Below, one piece after another: positions 25,492-34,511 of a DNA stretch of 51,966 nucleotides (positions within the stretch are counted from its first letter, which is position 1; each line of letters begins with the position of its first letter). Location of the stretch: positions 159,994 to 211,959 of the forward strand of contig NZ_LFIQ01000025.1 of the NCBI RefSeq assembly GCF_001189245.1. Reading direction: 5' to 3'. Source of the DNA: Bradyrhizobium pachyrhizi (GTDB taxonomy: Bacteria; Pseudomonadota; Alphaproteobacteria; Rhizobiales; Xanthobacteraceae). The notes under the pieces were generated by a model, which made no database searches, was not told the origin of the DNA, and saw only the letters and a list, made by a program, of their open reading frames with translations. The position numbers were made by a program, and so were the translations under genes.

Positions 25492-25505
25492 AAAGGAAGA
25501 CCAGC

Positions 25506-26135
25506 ATGACCACTACAATTTCTCGCCTCTATGACAACTATGCCGACGCTGAGCGTGTCGTCCAGCGACTCGAGCAGAGCGGCGTCCCCTCCTCCGATAT
25601 CAGCGTCATCGCAAACAATGGGGAAGGCTGGCACGGCCGGGATGGAAAAGTTGATCGAGACCGCGACGGCGTTGACGACCGAGCGGAAGGAGCAGGCGCA
25701 GGTGCGGGCATCGGCGCAGGTCTGGGCGGAGCTGCAGGATTGCTTGCGGGTCTCGGCTTGCTCGCAATTCCTGGCCTCGGCCCGGTCGTCGCCGCTGGAT
25801 GGCTCGTCTCCACCGCGGCCGGTGCTGCCGCAGGCGCCGCAACGGGCGGCGTCATCGGCGCGTTGACTCAAGCGGGCGTTCCGGAAGAAGAAGCCCAGCG
25901 ATATGCCGAGGGAGTGCGCCGCGGCGGAACACTCGTCTGTGCACGTGTCAACGAACAGGATCGCGGTCGAGCAGAGGCTGTGCTCGATCGGTCGTCAGTC
26001 GACATCAGCAAGCGCACAGCGGCATGGCAACAGTCTGGATGGAAGGGCTTTGATCCTGCGGCAGAGCCACTCAGCAGCGATCAGATCCAGCGCGAGCGCG
26101 AACTCTATGGCGAAGGAACCGGAATAGGTCGCTGA
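25506..26135 (+). CDS. general stress protein 17M-like membrane protein
   Basis: The N-terminus TTTISRLYDNYADAERVVQRLEQSGVPSSDISVIA is the general stress protein 17M/YflT-type alpha/beta fold. A long Gly/Ala hydrophobic block follows (AGAGIGAGLGGAAGLLAGLG, GPVVAAGWLVSTAAGAAAGA), then a second fold half with EEEAQRYAEGVRRGGTLVCARV. The protein has 209 residues, AAGGAAG precedes the start and a strong terminator follows. Probably sits in or on the membrane. Homologues are stress-induced; biochemical role unknown. Confidence 0.85.
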   Translation: MTTTISRLYDNYADAERVVQRLEQSGVPSSDISVIANNGEGWHGRDGKVDRDRDGVDDRAEGAGAGAGIGAGLGGAAGLLAGLGLLAIPGLGPVVAAGWLVSTAAGAAAGAATGGVIGALTQAGVPEEEAQRYAEGVRRGGTLVCARVNEQDRGRAEAVLDRSSVDISKRTAAWQQSGWKGFDPAAEPLSSDQIQRERELYGEGTGIGR

Positions 26136-26169
26136 CGCACAAATTCCGTTTCCCAATTCGCCTACTGAA

Positions 26170-26206
26170 GGCCCCGACGCATGTCTCCTCAGCGTCGGGG
26201 CCTTTT
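26170..26206 (+). terminator. intrinsic terminator after the general stress gene
   Basis: GGCCCCGACGC at 26170-26180 and GCGTCGGGGCC at 26192-26202 form a perfect 11-base stem with an 11-base loop, followed by TTTT. Confidence 0.88.
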
Positions 26207-26219
26207 CGCTGCAGTAGGA

Positions 26220-26244
26220 GGAACGATCTCAAACGCGTTCTGTT
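26220..26244 (+). promoter_or_regulatory. EcfG-type promoter upstream of Gly-rich secreted protein
   Basis: GGAAC at 26220-26224, 16 bases, TGTT at 26241-26244. ATG 26284 lies 39 bases on. The -10 has T in place of C. Confidence 0.5.
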
Positions 26245-26283
26245 TCCCTGTCTATTCACTAAAAACAGGAAGGAAGCGATCAA

Positions 26284-26541
26284 ATGAAAATCGCAAAAAT
26301 CGCCTTGGCCACCGTGTTCGTGGTCGCCTCAATTGCTGCAGCCAGCGCACAGGGTGGCGGCGGTGGTGGCGGCAGTGGCGGCGGCAGCGGCGGCGGAAAC
26401 TCACCGGCGGCGACCACCGGTCAGGGCTCGTCCAGCAGTCCCAGCGCCGCGAATCCCGGCGCAACCCAGAATGACCCAAAACTGAAGGAAGGCACGACGG
26501 ACAAGAGCGGCGCGACGTCGAAAGAGCACATGAAGAAGTAA
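26284..26541 (+). CDS. secreted glycine-rich small protein
   Basis: The 85-residue protein has a signal peptide (KIAKIALATVFVVASIAAASA, cut before QGG) followed by a Gly/Ser run and then a polar Ala/Thr/Lys-rich tail (NDPKLKEGTTDKSG) ending KEHMKK. GGAAGGAAG lies before the ATG. No folded domain is visible. Same class of short stress-type exported proteins as 12248, 21556 and 25171. Confidence 0.7.
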   Translation: MKIAKIALATVFVVASIAAASAQGGGGGGGSGGGSGGGNSPAATTGQGSSSSPSAANPGATQNDPKLKEGTTDKSGATSKEHMKK

Positions 26542-27545
26542 ACTGTGGCTCGGAAGTAAAGCAGCGGTCCCAACATGCCTTACTGGGTTCGCTTCTTTGC
26601 TTCCGACGACCGAGTCCGGCGTGGCCGGTGGCGCCGATCCATCCCAGACGCTTCGCGAGAGCCGGCCTCAAATATCTAATGAGGATCGTCCTCGTCCTTG
26701 ACCAGGGTTGGCCAGTGCGACCGGCGGAAAAGTGCGCAGCCCCGCACTGCGCGCCCGGTTCTCGCGAACCCATCCGATCGGCACAGTGCGCAAACGCCGC
26801 TGCCAGCGTGACGAAATGAATGCCTATCTCAAATCTTTTCAAGGCAATCCCTGAATGAAAGCCAAGCGTCATTAGGTCAAGCAGCCGGCACCTCGGCAAT
26901 GAGGCGTAAGGTTTCATCGCAAGCTGCCGGACATCGAGCACGCGGGGACGTTTGAGTCGACTCAAGCTGGCCGGATCTACATCGAGAAGATCCACTTTCT
27001 GCGGGAACAAGGCGACGCCGGCTGCGTATTGGCTTTGCACGACTGCGATAAATGCACTGCTGGGAAATTCCGGACAGACAAGGCTTGCGAACGCCGCCTG
27101 GGTCGTGATCGAATACAGGTTGCACAGCAGGCGAACGGGTCCTTACCGGCTTGCATCATCCTTAAAAAGGGTCCCGCTCTCGCGGAACTCGAGCCACTCG
27201 CCGACGCCGGGGATCCTCCGTGAGCCGGTCCTCGGAGACCAGCACTCGAGAGGCACCGCGATGGCCGCCAGGCTATCGGCGGCCCGAGAATAGGCTTTTG
27301 CCCGGTAGGGGTTTCAGCGCTCGGCTGCTCTGAAAACTTGTTCGGCGTGCCCTTCTTGCAGCCGCCGGTTTTGATGCGTGCGCCATCTATTTCTCTCGAC
27401 TTTGGAACGTCTTCTTCCGTGCTCGTTTGAAAACACGCTCGGCGGTGTCGGGCGGGCGCATCTATCCACGCAAGCTGATTTGGGAGCAACGATCGGCTGC
27501 GTCTAAAGTCAATTCGACCTATGGAGACGGATAAGGGTGTAACAA
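26542..27545 (+). other. gene-poor stretch with possible SRAP N-terminal scrap
   Basis: On the minus strand near 27100-27140 the sequence reads CNLYSITTQAAFA, very like the MCNLYSITTNQ start of SRAP/YedK proteins, but what follows toward 26.9 kb does not match. A long minus frame covering 26252-27040 has no family features. No intact gene is seen. Confidence 0.4.
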
Positions 27546-27983
27546 ATGAGCGTCATCGGTCTAGCCATTGCGCTCGTTATCGGCCTAGCCACTGTGATGG
27601 TCGTTTACCTGCTGGCGCGGAAAACCCGGCGTGATCGCGATAGCCAAAGTCGACATATCGCCGATGAACGTGACGAGCACGCTAGCCCGCCAAGCAATCT
27701 CTCCACAATCGGCGACCGCGAACGCGATAAGGACGCTCGATCTCGTACAGCGGTCGGGAGCCGATACAGCCACCTTGAAGATGATCCGACCTATGCGACG
27801 AGCGTAGAATTGGGCAACGTTTTGATGGACCTGAGCGAGTTAGAGACGGACCTCGCCCTGGCTAAGCAAAGAAAGGACACGGATTTAGCTCTCAAAATCC
27901 GACTCGAGATGGATGATTTGGAAAATCGCGCTTCCGAACTAGAGAGCCAACTCGTGAATGGTTCCAATAGTCGCCCGGGCTAG
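27546..27983 (+). CDS. single-pass membrane protein with coiled-coil tail
   Basis: The 145-residue protein has one N-terminal helix (IGLAIALVIGLATVMVVYLLA) and a basic stop (RKTRRDR), then a polar linker and a C-terminal helix with heptad-like spacing (NVLMDLSELETDLALAKQRK, LEMDDLENRASELESQL). An anchored cytoplasmic coiled coil is likely. AAGG lies 11 bases before ATG. No family recognised. Confidence 0.65.
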   Translation: MSVIGLAIALVIGLATVMVVYLLARKTRRDRDSQSRHIADERDEHASPPSNLSTIGDRERDKDARSRTAVGSRYSHLEDDPTYATSVELGNVLMDLSELETDLALAKQRKDTDLALKIRLEMDDLENRASELESQLVNGSNSRPG

Positions 27984-29186
27984 CCGTAGGCCGGCCGCTA
28001 CCGGAAGTACGTCATGCCGCCGGCAACGATCGACACGACAAAAGCCCAAGCCGTAGCCCCAATAAACCAGGACATGCCACCCGGCGTTCATTGGCCGTCA
28101 TACAGCTTTGTCTCAAAATCGCATCGCTTCGCGCAAAGGAAGGGCCTCAGCACGAGACGGTCAAGTGCCGAGACCGAGTTTTCTACGTCATCCCTTGTTC
28201 AACGCCGATGACGGTCGGCACTGAACAGACCATCAACCGACCGGTTAAGGGATCGTTCCCTATTCCCGGTGTTGCCGTATTAGCTGGTCGTGCCATGCCA
28301 TGGCTGCCAACGAGCGAATGCGCACCACTGCTGTGGCCGTTTCAGGCTCAACCACGAACCATCCCCCGCCCTTGCATGGAGGGCCAGGTCGCATTGAACC
28401 GGCTTGGCAGTCGTCGCTATGCCTCGATCAGGCATCCAGAGAGCGCTCTCGACCGTTACCGCAGCGGGCGCCGAGCGCCGCAGCCTAGCAACGGTCGGCC
28501 TCAGATTTCAGCTGATCCCGGATCGGCTTCGTGTAATCGGCAAGGTCGAACCATCGGCGCTCCTCAAATTGGCCCGCTTTGTCGCGCCGCCGTGACACGG
28601 CTTGCCATCCTTCATCCAACCGACGCCGCAAAATTCAGACCTTGCCGTGCGGATTAACGACCGAGTTAATCCCGCCCAAACCGCGCTCCTCCACGAAGTT
28701 TGGCAGATGTGCAGGCAGAGCCCCTCGTCGATCACCGGCAGATCGAGCCCGGTGTCGCCGAAATGGCCGAGGATCAGAGCCACAGACCGGTCGAGGGCCG
28801 GCCGCAAATGCCCAAAGCCCGAGGGTGCAGGCCGATATGACCCGGACGAGATTGCGCAAATCCTGCCAGCTGCTATGGGACCGATACGTGGATCGTGCGC
28901 TCACTGCAGCGCTTGCCGCTCAGCCATCCGCAAGATCGCGGCTCATCCTGCGCCATTACCACCAGACCGCGGCACGCCACCGTGGTGATGCCGAGCAATG
29001 CCAACCAATCCGCAACGGTCTCGGCCTGAGGATCTCCCGAGCCGTCGGCACGATCCGGACTAGCGGTTCAGTGTAGCCGGACACCAGCGCCGCATCCTGG
29101 TCGCCCGGCTCCAGACCTGCGACGAGGAATCGGATTCCGCTAACGAGTTGGCGTCATTCGCCACTCATCCTTCACAAGAGGTCATA
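27984..29186 (+). other. gene-poor stretch
   Basis: Apart from a 25-residue hydrophobic frame at 27998-28075 on the minus strand, nothing is recognised. Minus-strand frames near 28.5-28.9 kb (for example ILGHFGDTGLDLPVIDEGLC) look like broken pieces of a real protein of unknown family. Confidence 0.4.
27998..28075 (-). CDS. possible 25-residue membrane peptide
   Basis: ATG 28075 to TAG 27998 encodes one hydrophobic helix (SWFIGATAWAFVVSIVAGGM) with a short polar end. GGGTGG precedes it. Too short to judge by composition; it could be chance. Confidence 0.25.
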   Translation of the reverse strand: MSWFIGATAWAFVVSIVAGGMTYFR

Positions 29187-29212
29187 GGAACAACGTCCTT
29201 GCGATCCGAGTT
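29187..29212 (+). promoter_or_regulatory. EcfG-type promoter upstream of a 76-residue gene
   Basis: GGAAC at 29187-29191, 17 bases, AGTT at 29209-29212. GTG 29240 lies 27 bases downstream. The -10 has A in place of C, as in the operon promoter at 8770. Confidence 0.5.
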
Positions 29213-29239
29213 ATTCCCCGCCTCGTATGGAGTACTGCG

Positions 29240-29470
29240 GTGGTCACCACGATGATCTCTGCAAGGGATCTGGAGCTGGTAGCCCTTCGAGAACTTCGAA
29301 GCGTTCCCAGTGGCGAATACGTTATCGATGTCGAAGTCTATCCGAGAGACCGGACTTGGCGACTCAACGTCACTGTCCGGGACGGCGCCGACGTCGATCG
29401 CATCCAAGATGCCGTAAAGACCACGACGAGCAGGCTTAAGGAGCGATATTTCCTTCGGGCTGATTGGTGA
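29240..29470 (+). CDS. 76-residue hypothetical protein
   Basis: GTG 29240 follows GGAG by seven bases. The product (ARDLELVALRELRSVPSGEY, VIDVEVYPRDRTWRLNVTVR, then VDRIQDAVKTTTSRLKERY) alternates strands and helices like a small alpha/beta domain. No family is recognised. An EcfG-type promoter precedes it, which supports it as a gene against a competing frame on the opposite strand. Confidence 0.6.
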   Translation: MVTTMISARDLELVALRELRSVPSGEYVIDVEVYPRDRTWRLNVTVRDGADVDRIQDAVKTTTSRLKERYFLRADW

Positions 29471-29840
29471 AGTGCCGTGCGCTGTTCCGATCTCGGCAAT
29501 GGCGAGCTCGCCGGCTGGCGTTAAGAAGCAGCCGCCCTCACCAAGCGTCGGCCATCTGCAGATCAAGGCACGCCGCTTCAGATCGGCATAGACGACAGTG
29601 GCAGCCAATTGCTCATCTGTCTCGATGAAACAACCTCCTCGCCTGGATTGCGCTTCAGGAGAGCGGGCGCCGCCAGTTCAGGTCACGAAGCTCCGTCATT
29701 GTAGCCGGCGCACTGGAGTCAAACGTCACAACGATCGAGAATAGCTACGCATCCCGGTTCCTCACAACTTGATGCATGGCGTAGCACCACGGCTTCAAGC
29801 GCTCCAAGTGTAGACTTCCCGCGCTGCGCGATGCAGCCGG
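29471..29840 (-). other. short stretch with possible degenerate minus-strand frame
   Basis: On the minus strand a perfect AGGAGG is followed seven bases later by an ATC that opens a protein-like frame (DEQLAATVVYADLKRRALI, GEGGCFLTPAGELAIAEIG). The expected ATG would be one base different. Possibly a gene that has lost its start. Confidence 0.3.
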
Positions 29841-30172
29841 ATGGCGACGGCCTACTTCGGCACCCTGGTCCTGGCGGTGCGTGAAGAAGCTGCGTGGCGG
29901 TACATCGGACATGTCGGCACTGGCTTCAGCCATCAGACCTTGGAAGAGTTCCATGGAAAGCTCGCGGAGTTGAAGGCGGCAAAGCAGCCGTTCTCTGGCA
30001 AGCTCAAAGACGAGCACGTCACGACGACGTGGGTCCGGCCGTCTCTGGTCGCCGAGGTCAAATTTGAGAGTGGACCAGCAGGGGCGAACTGCACCAACCG
30101 GTGTGCCTAAGCCTTCGCTCTGATAAGAAGACAACGGACATGACGCGCGAAGGCCCGCGGGCCCGGTTATAA
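29841..30172 (+). pseudogene. LigD-type ATP-dependent DNA ligase, C-terminal remnant
   Basis: AYFGTLVLAVREEAAWRY, GHVGTGFSHQTLEEFHGKL and TTWVRPSLVAEVKF are the OB-fold end of the ligase domain of LigD. A frameshift follows and the other phase continues WTSRGELHQPVCLSLRSDKK, TDMTREGP and stops at 30172. The nucleotidyl-transferase and polymerase parts are missing, so this is the last third of one domain. The topoisomerase gene follows at once. Confidence 0.78.
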
Positions 30173-30264
30173 TGTACTTCTTTACGCGGCTGGGAACTAA
30201 AAGACCGATCGAACTTTTCTTGTCGGAGGCCTCGGATTCCGCGCTTACGGCAAAGGACGTACAA

Positions 30265-31371
30265 ATGCTGCGAGTGAGTAAGGACGAAGAGCTAGACCGC
30301 ACGGCCGATGTCGCCGCCGCTATCGCGGAGGAAGGCTTGCGATATGTGAGCAATGCCACTCCGGGCTACCGGCGCAAGCGGACCGGGACTTCGTTCACTT
30401 ACTACGATAAAGTCGGCAAGCGGATTATCGATCAAGCGGTCATCCGCCGCATCAAATCGATCGGCATCCCTCCGGCGTACGAGTTCGTCTGGATATGCCC
30501 GTCTCCCTACGGCCACATCCAGGCAACCGGATTGGACGCACGCGGGCGTAAGCAGTACCTGTATCACCCGAAATGGCGGGAGCTTCGGGAGCAGAACAAG
30601 TACGAGCAAATCATGCAGTTCGCGGCCGCGTTGCCACCCCTGCGTGCGCGTGTCGTATCGGACATGAAGCTGAACGGTCTCCCCCGCGATAAAGTGCTGG
30701 CAACCATCGTTAGTTTACTTGAAAAGACGCTCATCCGTGTAGGCAACGCCGAGTACGCCGAGAAGAACAAGTCGTATGGGCTCACCACAATGCGGCGCAA
30801 GCACGTGGCAATCGGCCGCGGCGTTCTGCGCTTCGACTTCACCGGCAAGTCGGGCAAACAATGGAAGCTTCAGGTCGAGGACAGACGGATCGCTGCGATC
30901 GTGAAGCGGTGCGCAGAGATACCAGGGCACGAACTCTTCAAGTATCTCGATGACGACGGGACGTCCCGAACGGTGGACTCCGGCGACGTCAATGGCTACA
31001 TCAAGGAGATTACGGGACAGGATTTCAGCGCCAAGGACTTTCGGACCTGGGCCGGCACGGTACTTGCGGCCCTCGCGCTGTCTGAGTTCAAGAAATACGA
31101 TAGCCAGGCAGAGGCCAAGCGGAACGTCGTCGCGGCCATTGAGAAGGTGGCAAAGCAACTCGGCAACACGGCGGCCATCTGCCGAAAGAGCTATGTCCAT
31201 CCTGAGATCCTGAACGCCTACATGTCCGGCGATCTCGTCAAGATGGTCGACGCCAAGATCGCGCAGAAGTTCAAGCGTCAATACAGCAAGCTCACCTCGG
31301 ACGAGATCATGGTCCTTGCCTTCCTCCACAAGCGGCTTCGAGCCTCACTCGATGCCCGATGCCAGCTATAA
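30265..31371 (+). CDS. DNA topoisomerase IB
   Basis: The 368-residue enzyme relaxes supercoils by a 3'-phosphotyrosyl intermediate. GYRRKRTGTSFTYYD and the VWICPSPYGHIQATGLDARGR block form the N-terminal clamp. R177-R178 in YGLTTMRRKHV and R260 in KDFRTWAGT are catalytic-pocket arginines. Y310 in AAICRKSYVHPEIL is the nucleophile. The start at 30265 was preferred over 30172 because AAAGGA lies just upstream, the length is then close to other bacterial enzymes, and the extra 31 residues overlap the LigD remnant's end. No promoter recognised. Confidence 0.9.
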   Translation: MLRVSKDEELDRTADVAAAIAEEGLRYVSNATPGYRRKRTGTSFTYYDKVGKRIIDQAVIRRIKSIGIPPAYEFVWICPSPYGHIQATGLDARGRKQYLYHPKWRELREQNKYEQIMQFAAALPPLRARVVSDMKLNGLPRDKVLATIVSLLEKTLIRVGNAEYAEKNKSYGLTTMRRKHVAIGRGVLRFDFTGKSGKQWKLQVEDRRIAAIVKRCAEIPGHELFKYLDDDGTSRTVDSGDVNGYIKEITGQDFSAKDFRTWAGTVLAALALSEFKKYDSQAEAKRNVVAAIEKVAKQLGNTAAICRKSYVHPEILNAYMSGDLVKMVDAKIAQKFKRQYSKLTSDEIMVLAFLHKRLRASLDARCQL

Positions 31372-31375
31372 TCAG

Positions 31376-31619
31376 ATGGACGTCTTACCTCCGGCGACGG
31401 CAACCTTCGTGCAGAAGGTGTGGCTCGACAGAGGATCTGCGAGTAGGTGTGGCAAGCTCCGCCGGTTGACCGACGCGCTTCACCGGCACTTGCTCGCCTA
31501 AGTTCTTCATCGCGTCATCCGGCATCGTCGATGGGATGGTTGGCGTTCCAGATCGGTCCGGACACCACGGCATTCACGCGTATTTCTTTCGGCCAGCATC
31601 CGCTGCTAGGCCGCCGGTA
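31376..31619 (-). pseudogene. SDR oxidoreductase remnant (copy 2)
   Basis: Blocks in different phases, TGGLAADAG, EIRVNAVVSGPIWNANHPI, PDDAMKNLGEQVPVKRVGQPAELAT and LLADPLSSHTFCTKVAVAGG, follow the last 85 residues of the SDR encoded at 19983-20840. There are at least two frameshifts and one stop. The catalytic core is missing. It abuts the topoisomerase gene on the opposite strand. Confidence 0.78.
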
Positions 31620-31669
31620 AACTCGAATGAAGCCGGTCGACTTCATCTGCATCTCTATCTCCGTTGAGG

Positions 31670-34189
31670 TTAGAGGGCCTTTACCAGATAGGTAGCTGTC
31701 AGGCTTCCGGACTCGGCCACCTGCTTCGGCGGCCCTGACGCCACGATCCGGCCACCGTCGTCGCCTGCTCCGGGTCCCACGTCGAGAATCCAGTCGCTCT
31801 TCGCCGCGACCGACATGTCGTGTTCGACCAGGACCACGGTGTTGCCAGCGTCGACGAGGCCTTGAAGCTGCCTGCTCAACTTCTGAACGTCTGATGGGTG
31901 CAGGCCGGTCGTCGGTTCGTCGAGAACATAGAGTGTCCCGCCGCGCTGCGGCCGCTGCAACTCGGTGGCGAGCTTAACGCGCTGCGCCTCACCTCCAGAA
32001 AGCTCGGTCGCCGACTGACCGAGCCTAATGTAGCCCAGTCCCACCTCTCGCAGCACGCCCAGCGACCGGGAAAGCGTCTCGTCTTCTGAGAAGAATGCGA
32101 ATGCCGCGTCGACCGTCATCACCAGCACATCTGCGATCGACTTGTCGCGAATTTTTATCTCGAGCGTCTTCGCGTTGTACCGAGCGCCCTTGCAGGCCGG
32201 GCACGGCGTGTAGACGCTAGGAAGGAAAAGAAGCTCGACGCACACATATCCTTCGCCCTCGCAGGTCTCGCAGCGGCCCTTGGGGACATTGAACGAAAAC
32301 CGGCCGGCGTCGTATCGCCGGGCGCGTGCCTGCTTCGTCGCGGCGAAGAGCTTGCGCACGTGATCGAGCAACCCGGTGTAGGTCGCCAAGTTGGACCGCG
32401 GCGTTCGTCCGATCGGTTTCTGGTCGACGACGACAAGCCGCTTGACCCGATCGAGACCCTCGGCAATCTCGCCGCCCAGCGTACGCACCGTCGCGTCGAG
32501 TACGCCTTCATCCGTATCCGCCTCCCGGCGTTGGCCAAGCCGCTCGGCAACGGCCTCGACGAGAAACTGGCTGACCAGAGTGGACTTACCCGAGCCCGAG
32601 ACGCCGGTGACGCAGGTGAGGACGCCGAGAGGGAGATCGGCATCCAGGCCGTCGAGGTTGTTGCGCGTGACTCCCCGCAGCTTCAGCCAGCCGCTCGGCT
32701 CGCGAACCTTTCGTGTTGGCTCGGCGGTTGCGCCAAAAAGGAAGCGCCTGGTCTGCGACGATTCTACTTCCGCCAGTCCCGCAAGTCGTCCGCTGTAGAG
32801 TATCTCGCCGCCCTGCTCACCCGAGGCCGGCCCGACATCAACAATCCAGTCGGCCTTGCGCACCAGGTCGAGCTCGTGTTCGACAACGAAAAGCGAGTTG
32901 CCCGAGGCTTTCAGACCCTGCAACGCCCGCAGCAACGCTTCGGTGTCCGCCGGGTGCAGGCCGGCCGACGGCTCGTCGAGCACATAGACGACGCCGAAAA
33001 GGTTCGATCTGACCTGCGTCGCGAGCCGAAGCCGCTGCAATTCACCGGGAGACAACGTCGGCGTACTCCGCTCGAGCGTCAGATATCCAAGGCCGAGATC
33101 CAGCAAGACTTCGAGACGTCCCGCGAGGTCTTCGACGATCCTTTGCACGACAAGCGCCTTCTCGGGATGGGCCTCGTCTGGCTCGACGCGAGCGATATAC
33201 GGCTTTACCAGCGCGTTCAGCTTATTCAACGGCAGACGCGACATCTCAGCGATGTCCAGTCGGGCGAACTTGACGGAGAGGGCGTCCGGCTTGAGCCTCT
33301 TGCCCTTGCAGACCGGGCAGTCGTCGCTTGACAGGAACTGGGCCACGCGCCGCTTCATCATCGCGCTTTGCGTGGTGGCATAGGTTTGAAGAACATACTT
33401 GCGAGCTCCGGTGAAGGTGCCCATGTAGCTCGGTTCTTCCCTTTTCTTCAGAGCCCTACGTGTTTCCGCAGGCGTGTATCCGGCGTAAACTGGAACGGAC
33501 GGTTGCTCCTCGGTGAAGAGAATCCAGTCGCGATCCTTCTTTGAGAGTTCGCGCCACGGCCTGTCGACGTCGTAACCCAGCGTTACCAAGATATCTCTGA
33601 GATTCTGGCCCTGCCAAGCCGACGGCCAGGCCGCGACCGCCCGATCCCGGATTGTCAACGTGTCGTCTGGCACCAGCATTTGTTCGTCGACCTGATGGAC
33701 GCGTCCGATACCGTGACAATTGGGACAGGCGCCTTCCGGCGTGTTGGGGGAGAAGGATTCCGCGTAAAGCAACTCTTGGCCGCGCGGATAGTCGCCAGCG
33801 CGTGAGTAGAGCATCCTTAGCAAGTTGGATAATGTGGTGACGCTACCCACCGAGGATCTGGTCGTCGGCGATCCACGTTGCTGCTGCAGCGCGATGGCTG
33901 GCGGCAGTCCTTCAACGCCGTCGACGTCGGGAACCCGCATTTGGTGGAAGAGCCTACGCGCATATGGCGACACGGATTCGAGATACCGACGCTGCGCCTC
34001 CGCGTATATGGTTCCGAACGCCAGCGAGGACTTGCCGGATCCGGAGATGCCGGTAAAGACCACGAGTTCGTTGCGAGGAATGTCGAGGGAGACATCCTTG
34101 AGATTGTGCTCGCGCGCCCCTCTGACGCGAACAAAGCCGTCACGCGCTTCGGGCGGCGGTTCTTCCGGTCTTTTTGCTTTGGCATCCAT
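31670..34189 (-). CDS. UvrA2-type excinuclease ABC subunit A
   Basis: Two ABC ATPase halves, each split by a zinc module as in UvrA. Half one has [14 protein letters not shown], the [14 protein letters not shown] and [11 protein letters not shown] cysteine pairs and [14 protein letters not shown]. Half two has [24 protein letters not shown] and [10 protein letters not shown], then [15 protein letters not shown]. At about 840 residues it is shorter than housekeeping UvrA and fits the UvrA2/drug-resistance-like class. The start at 34189 ([19 protein letters not shown]) was chosen from family similarity; the frame opens at 34321, where an ATG overlaps an upstream TGA. DNA damage recognition is likely; whether it works with UvrB is unknown. 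Confidence 0.85.
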   Translation of the reverse strand: MDAKAKRPEEPPPEARDGFVRVRGAREHNLKDVSLDIPRNELVVFTGISGSGKSSLAFGTIYAEAQRRYLESVSPYARRLFHQMRVPDVDGVEGLPPAIALQQQRGSPTTRSSVGSVTTLSNLLRMLYSRAGDYPRGQELLYAESFSPNTPEGACPNCHGIGRVHQVDEQMLVPDDTLTIRDRAVAAWPSAWQGQNLRDILVTLGYDVDRPWRELSKKDRDWILFTEEQPSVPVYAGYTPAETRRALKKREEPSYMGTFTGARKYVLQTYATTQSAMMKRRVAQFLSSDDCPVCKGKRLKPDALSVKFARLDIAEMSRLPLNKLNALVKPYIARVEPDEAHPEKALVVQRIVEDLAGRLEVLLDLGLGYLTLERSTPTLSPGELQRLRLATQVRSNLFGVVYVLDEPSAGLHPADTEALLRALQGLKASGNSLFVVEHELDLVRKADWIVDVGPASGEQGGEILYSGRLAGLAEVESSQTRRFLFGATAEPTRKVREPSGWLKLRGVTRNNLDGLDADLPLGVLTCVTGVSGSGKSTLVSQFLVEAVAERLGQRREADTDEGVLDATVRTLGGEIAEGLDRVKRLVVVDQKPIGRTPRSNLATYTGLLDHVRKLFAATKQARARRYDAGRFSFNVPKGRCETCEGEGYVCVELLFLPSVYTPCPACKGARYNAKTLEIKIRDKSIADVLVMTVDAAFAFFSEDETLSRSLGVLREVGLGYIRLGQSATELSGGEAQRVKLATELQRPQRGGTLYVLDEPTTGLHPSDVQKLSRQLQGLVDAGNTVVLVEHDMSVAAKSDWILDVGPGAGDDGGRIVASGPPKQVAESGSLTATYLVKAL

Positions 34190-34320
34190 CCAGGAAAGAA
34201 GCTCTGCCGGGGCGCAGAGTTCCGTGCACCGCCACATGCAATTACCGGCCGTGGGTTGCCCTTGCATCTGCCGTTGAGCATCCTGCGATGAAGTCGCCGT
34301 ATTCTCGCTCGCCTTGTTCA

Positions 34321-34499
34321 TCACTGACTAGGTGGATGCCCCTTGGCGTTGGTTGACGCGGCATCCGTCGCTTCATTGGCCTTTCCGGTCGTCACAGGGC
34401 CGGATCCCGCATCGCGGCCGGCCGTGTTGCGGGACCTGCAAGAGCGACTGCTGGACTGACGGCGAGAAGCGCGGCCAGCAATATCGATTTCGAAATCAT
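34321..34499 (-). pseudogene. small secreted protein, probably frameshifted
   Basis: ATG 34499 opens a clear signal peptide (ISKSILLAALLAVSPAVALAG). The frame then stops early, while one base out of phase the sequence continues SRNTAGRDAGSGPVTTGKAN and EATDAASTNAKGHPPSQ to a TGA at 34321, the polar tail expected for this class. GGAGAAG lies upstream. One indel separates the halves. The final TGA overlaps the first possible ATG of the UvrA2 frame. Confidence 0.5.
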
Positions 34500-34511
34500 A
34501 AGGTTCTTCTC

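Noticed and set aside
26252..27040. 262-codon minus-strand frame covering the Gly-rich secreted gene
   Set aside because: Opposite a clear signal peptide gene with promoter and ribosome binding site; no family features of its own.
27407..27430. GGAAC with CGTT near 27.4 kb
   Set aside because: Spacer is only 15 bases and no gene start lies at a suitable distance except 27546, over 100 bases away.
30187..30215. GGAAC upstream of topoisomerase IB as an EcfG-type promoter
   Set aside because: No CGTT or NGTT at 16-17 bases.
32360..33331. 323-codon plus-strand frame opposite UvrA2
   Set aside because: The minus strand carries ATP-binding loops and zinc cysteine pairs; the plus frame has none.
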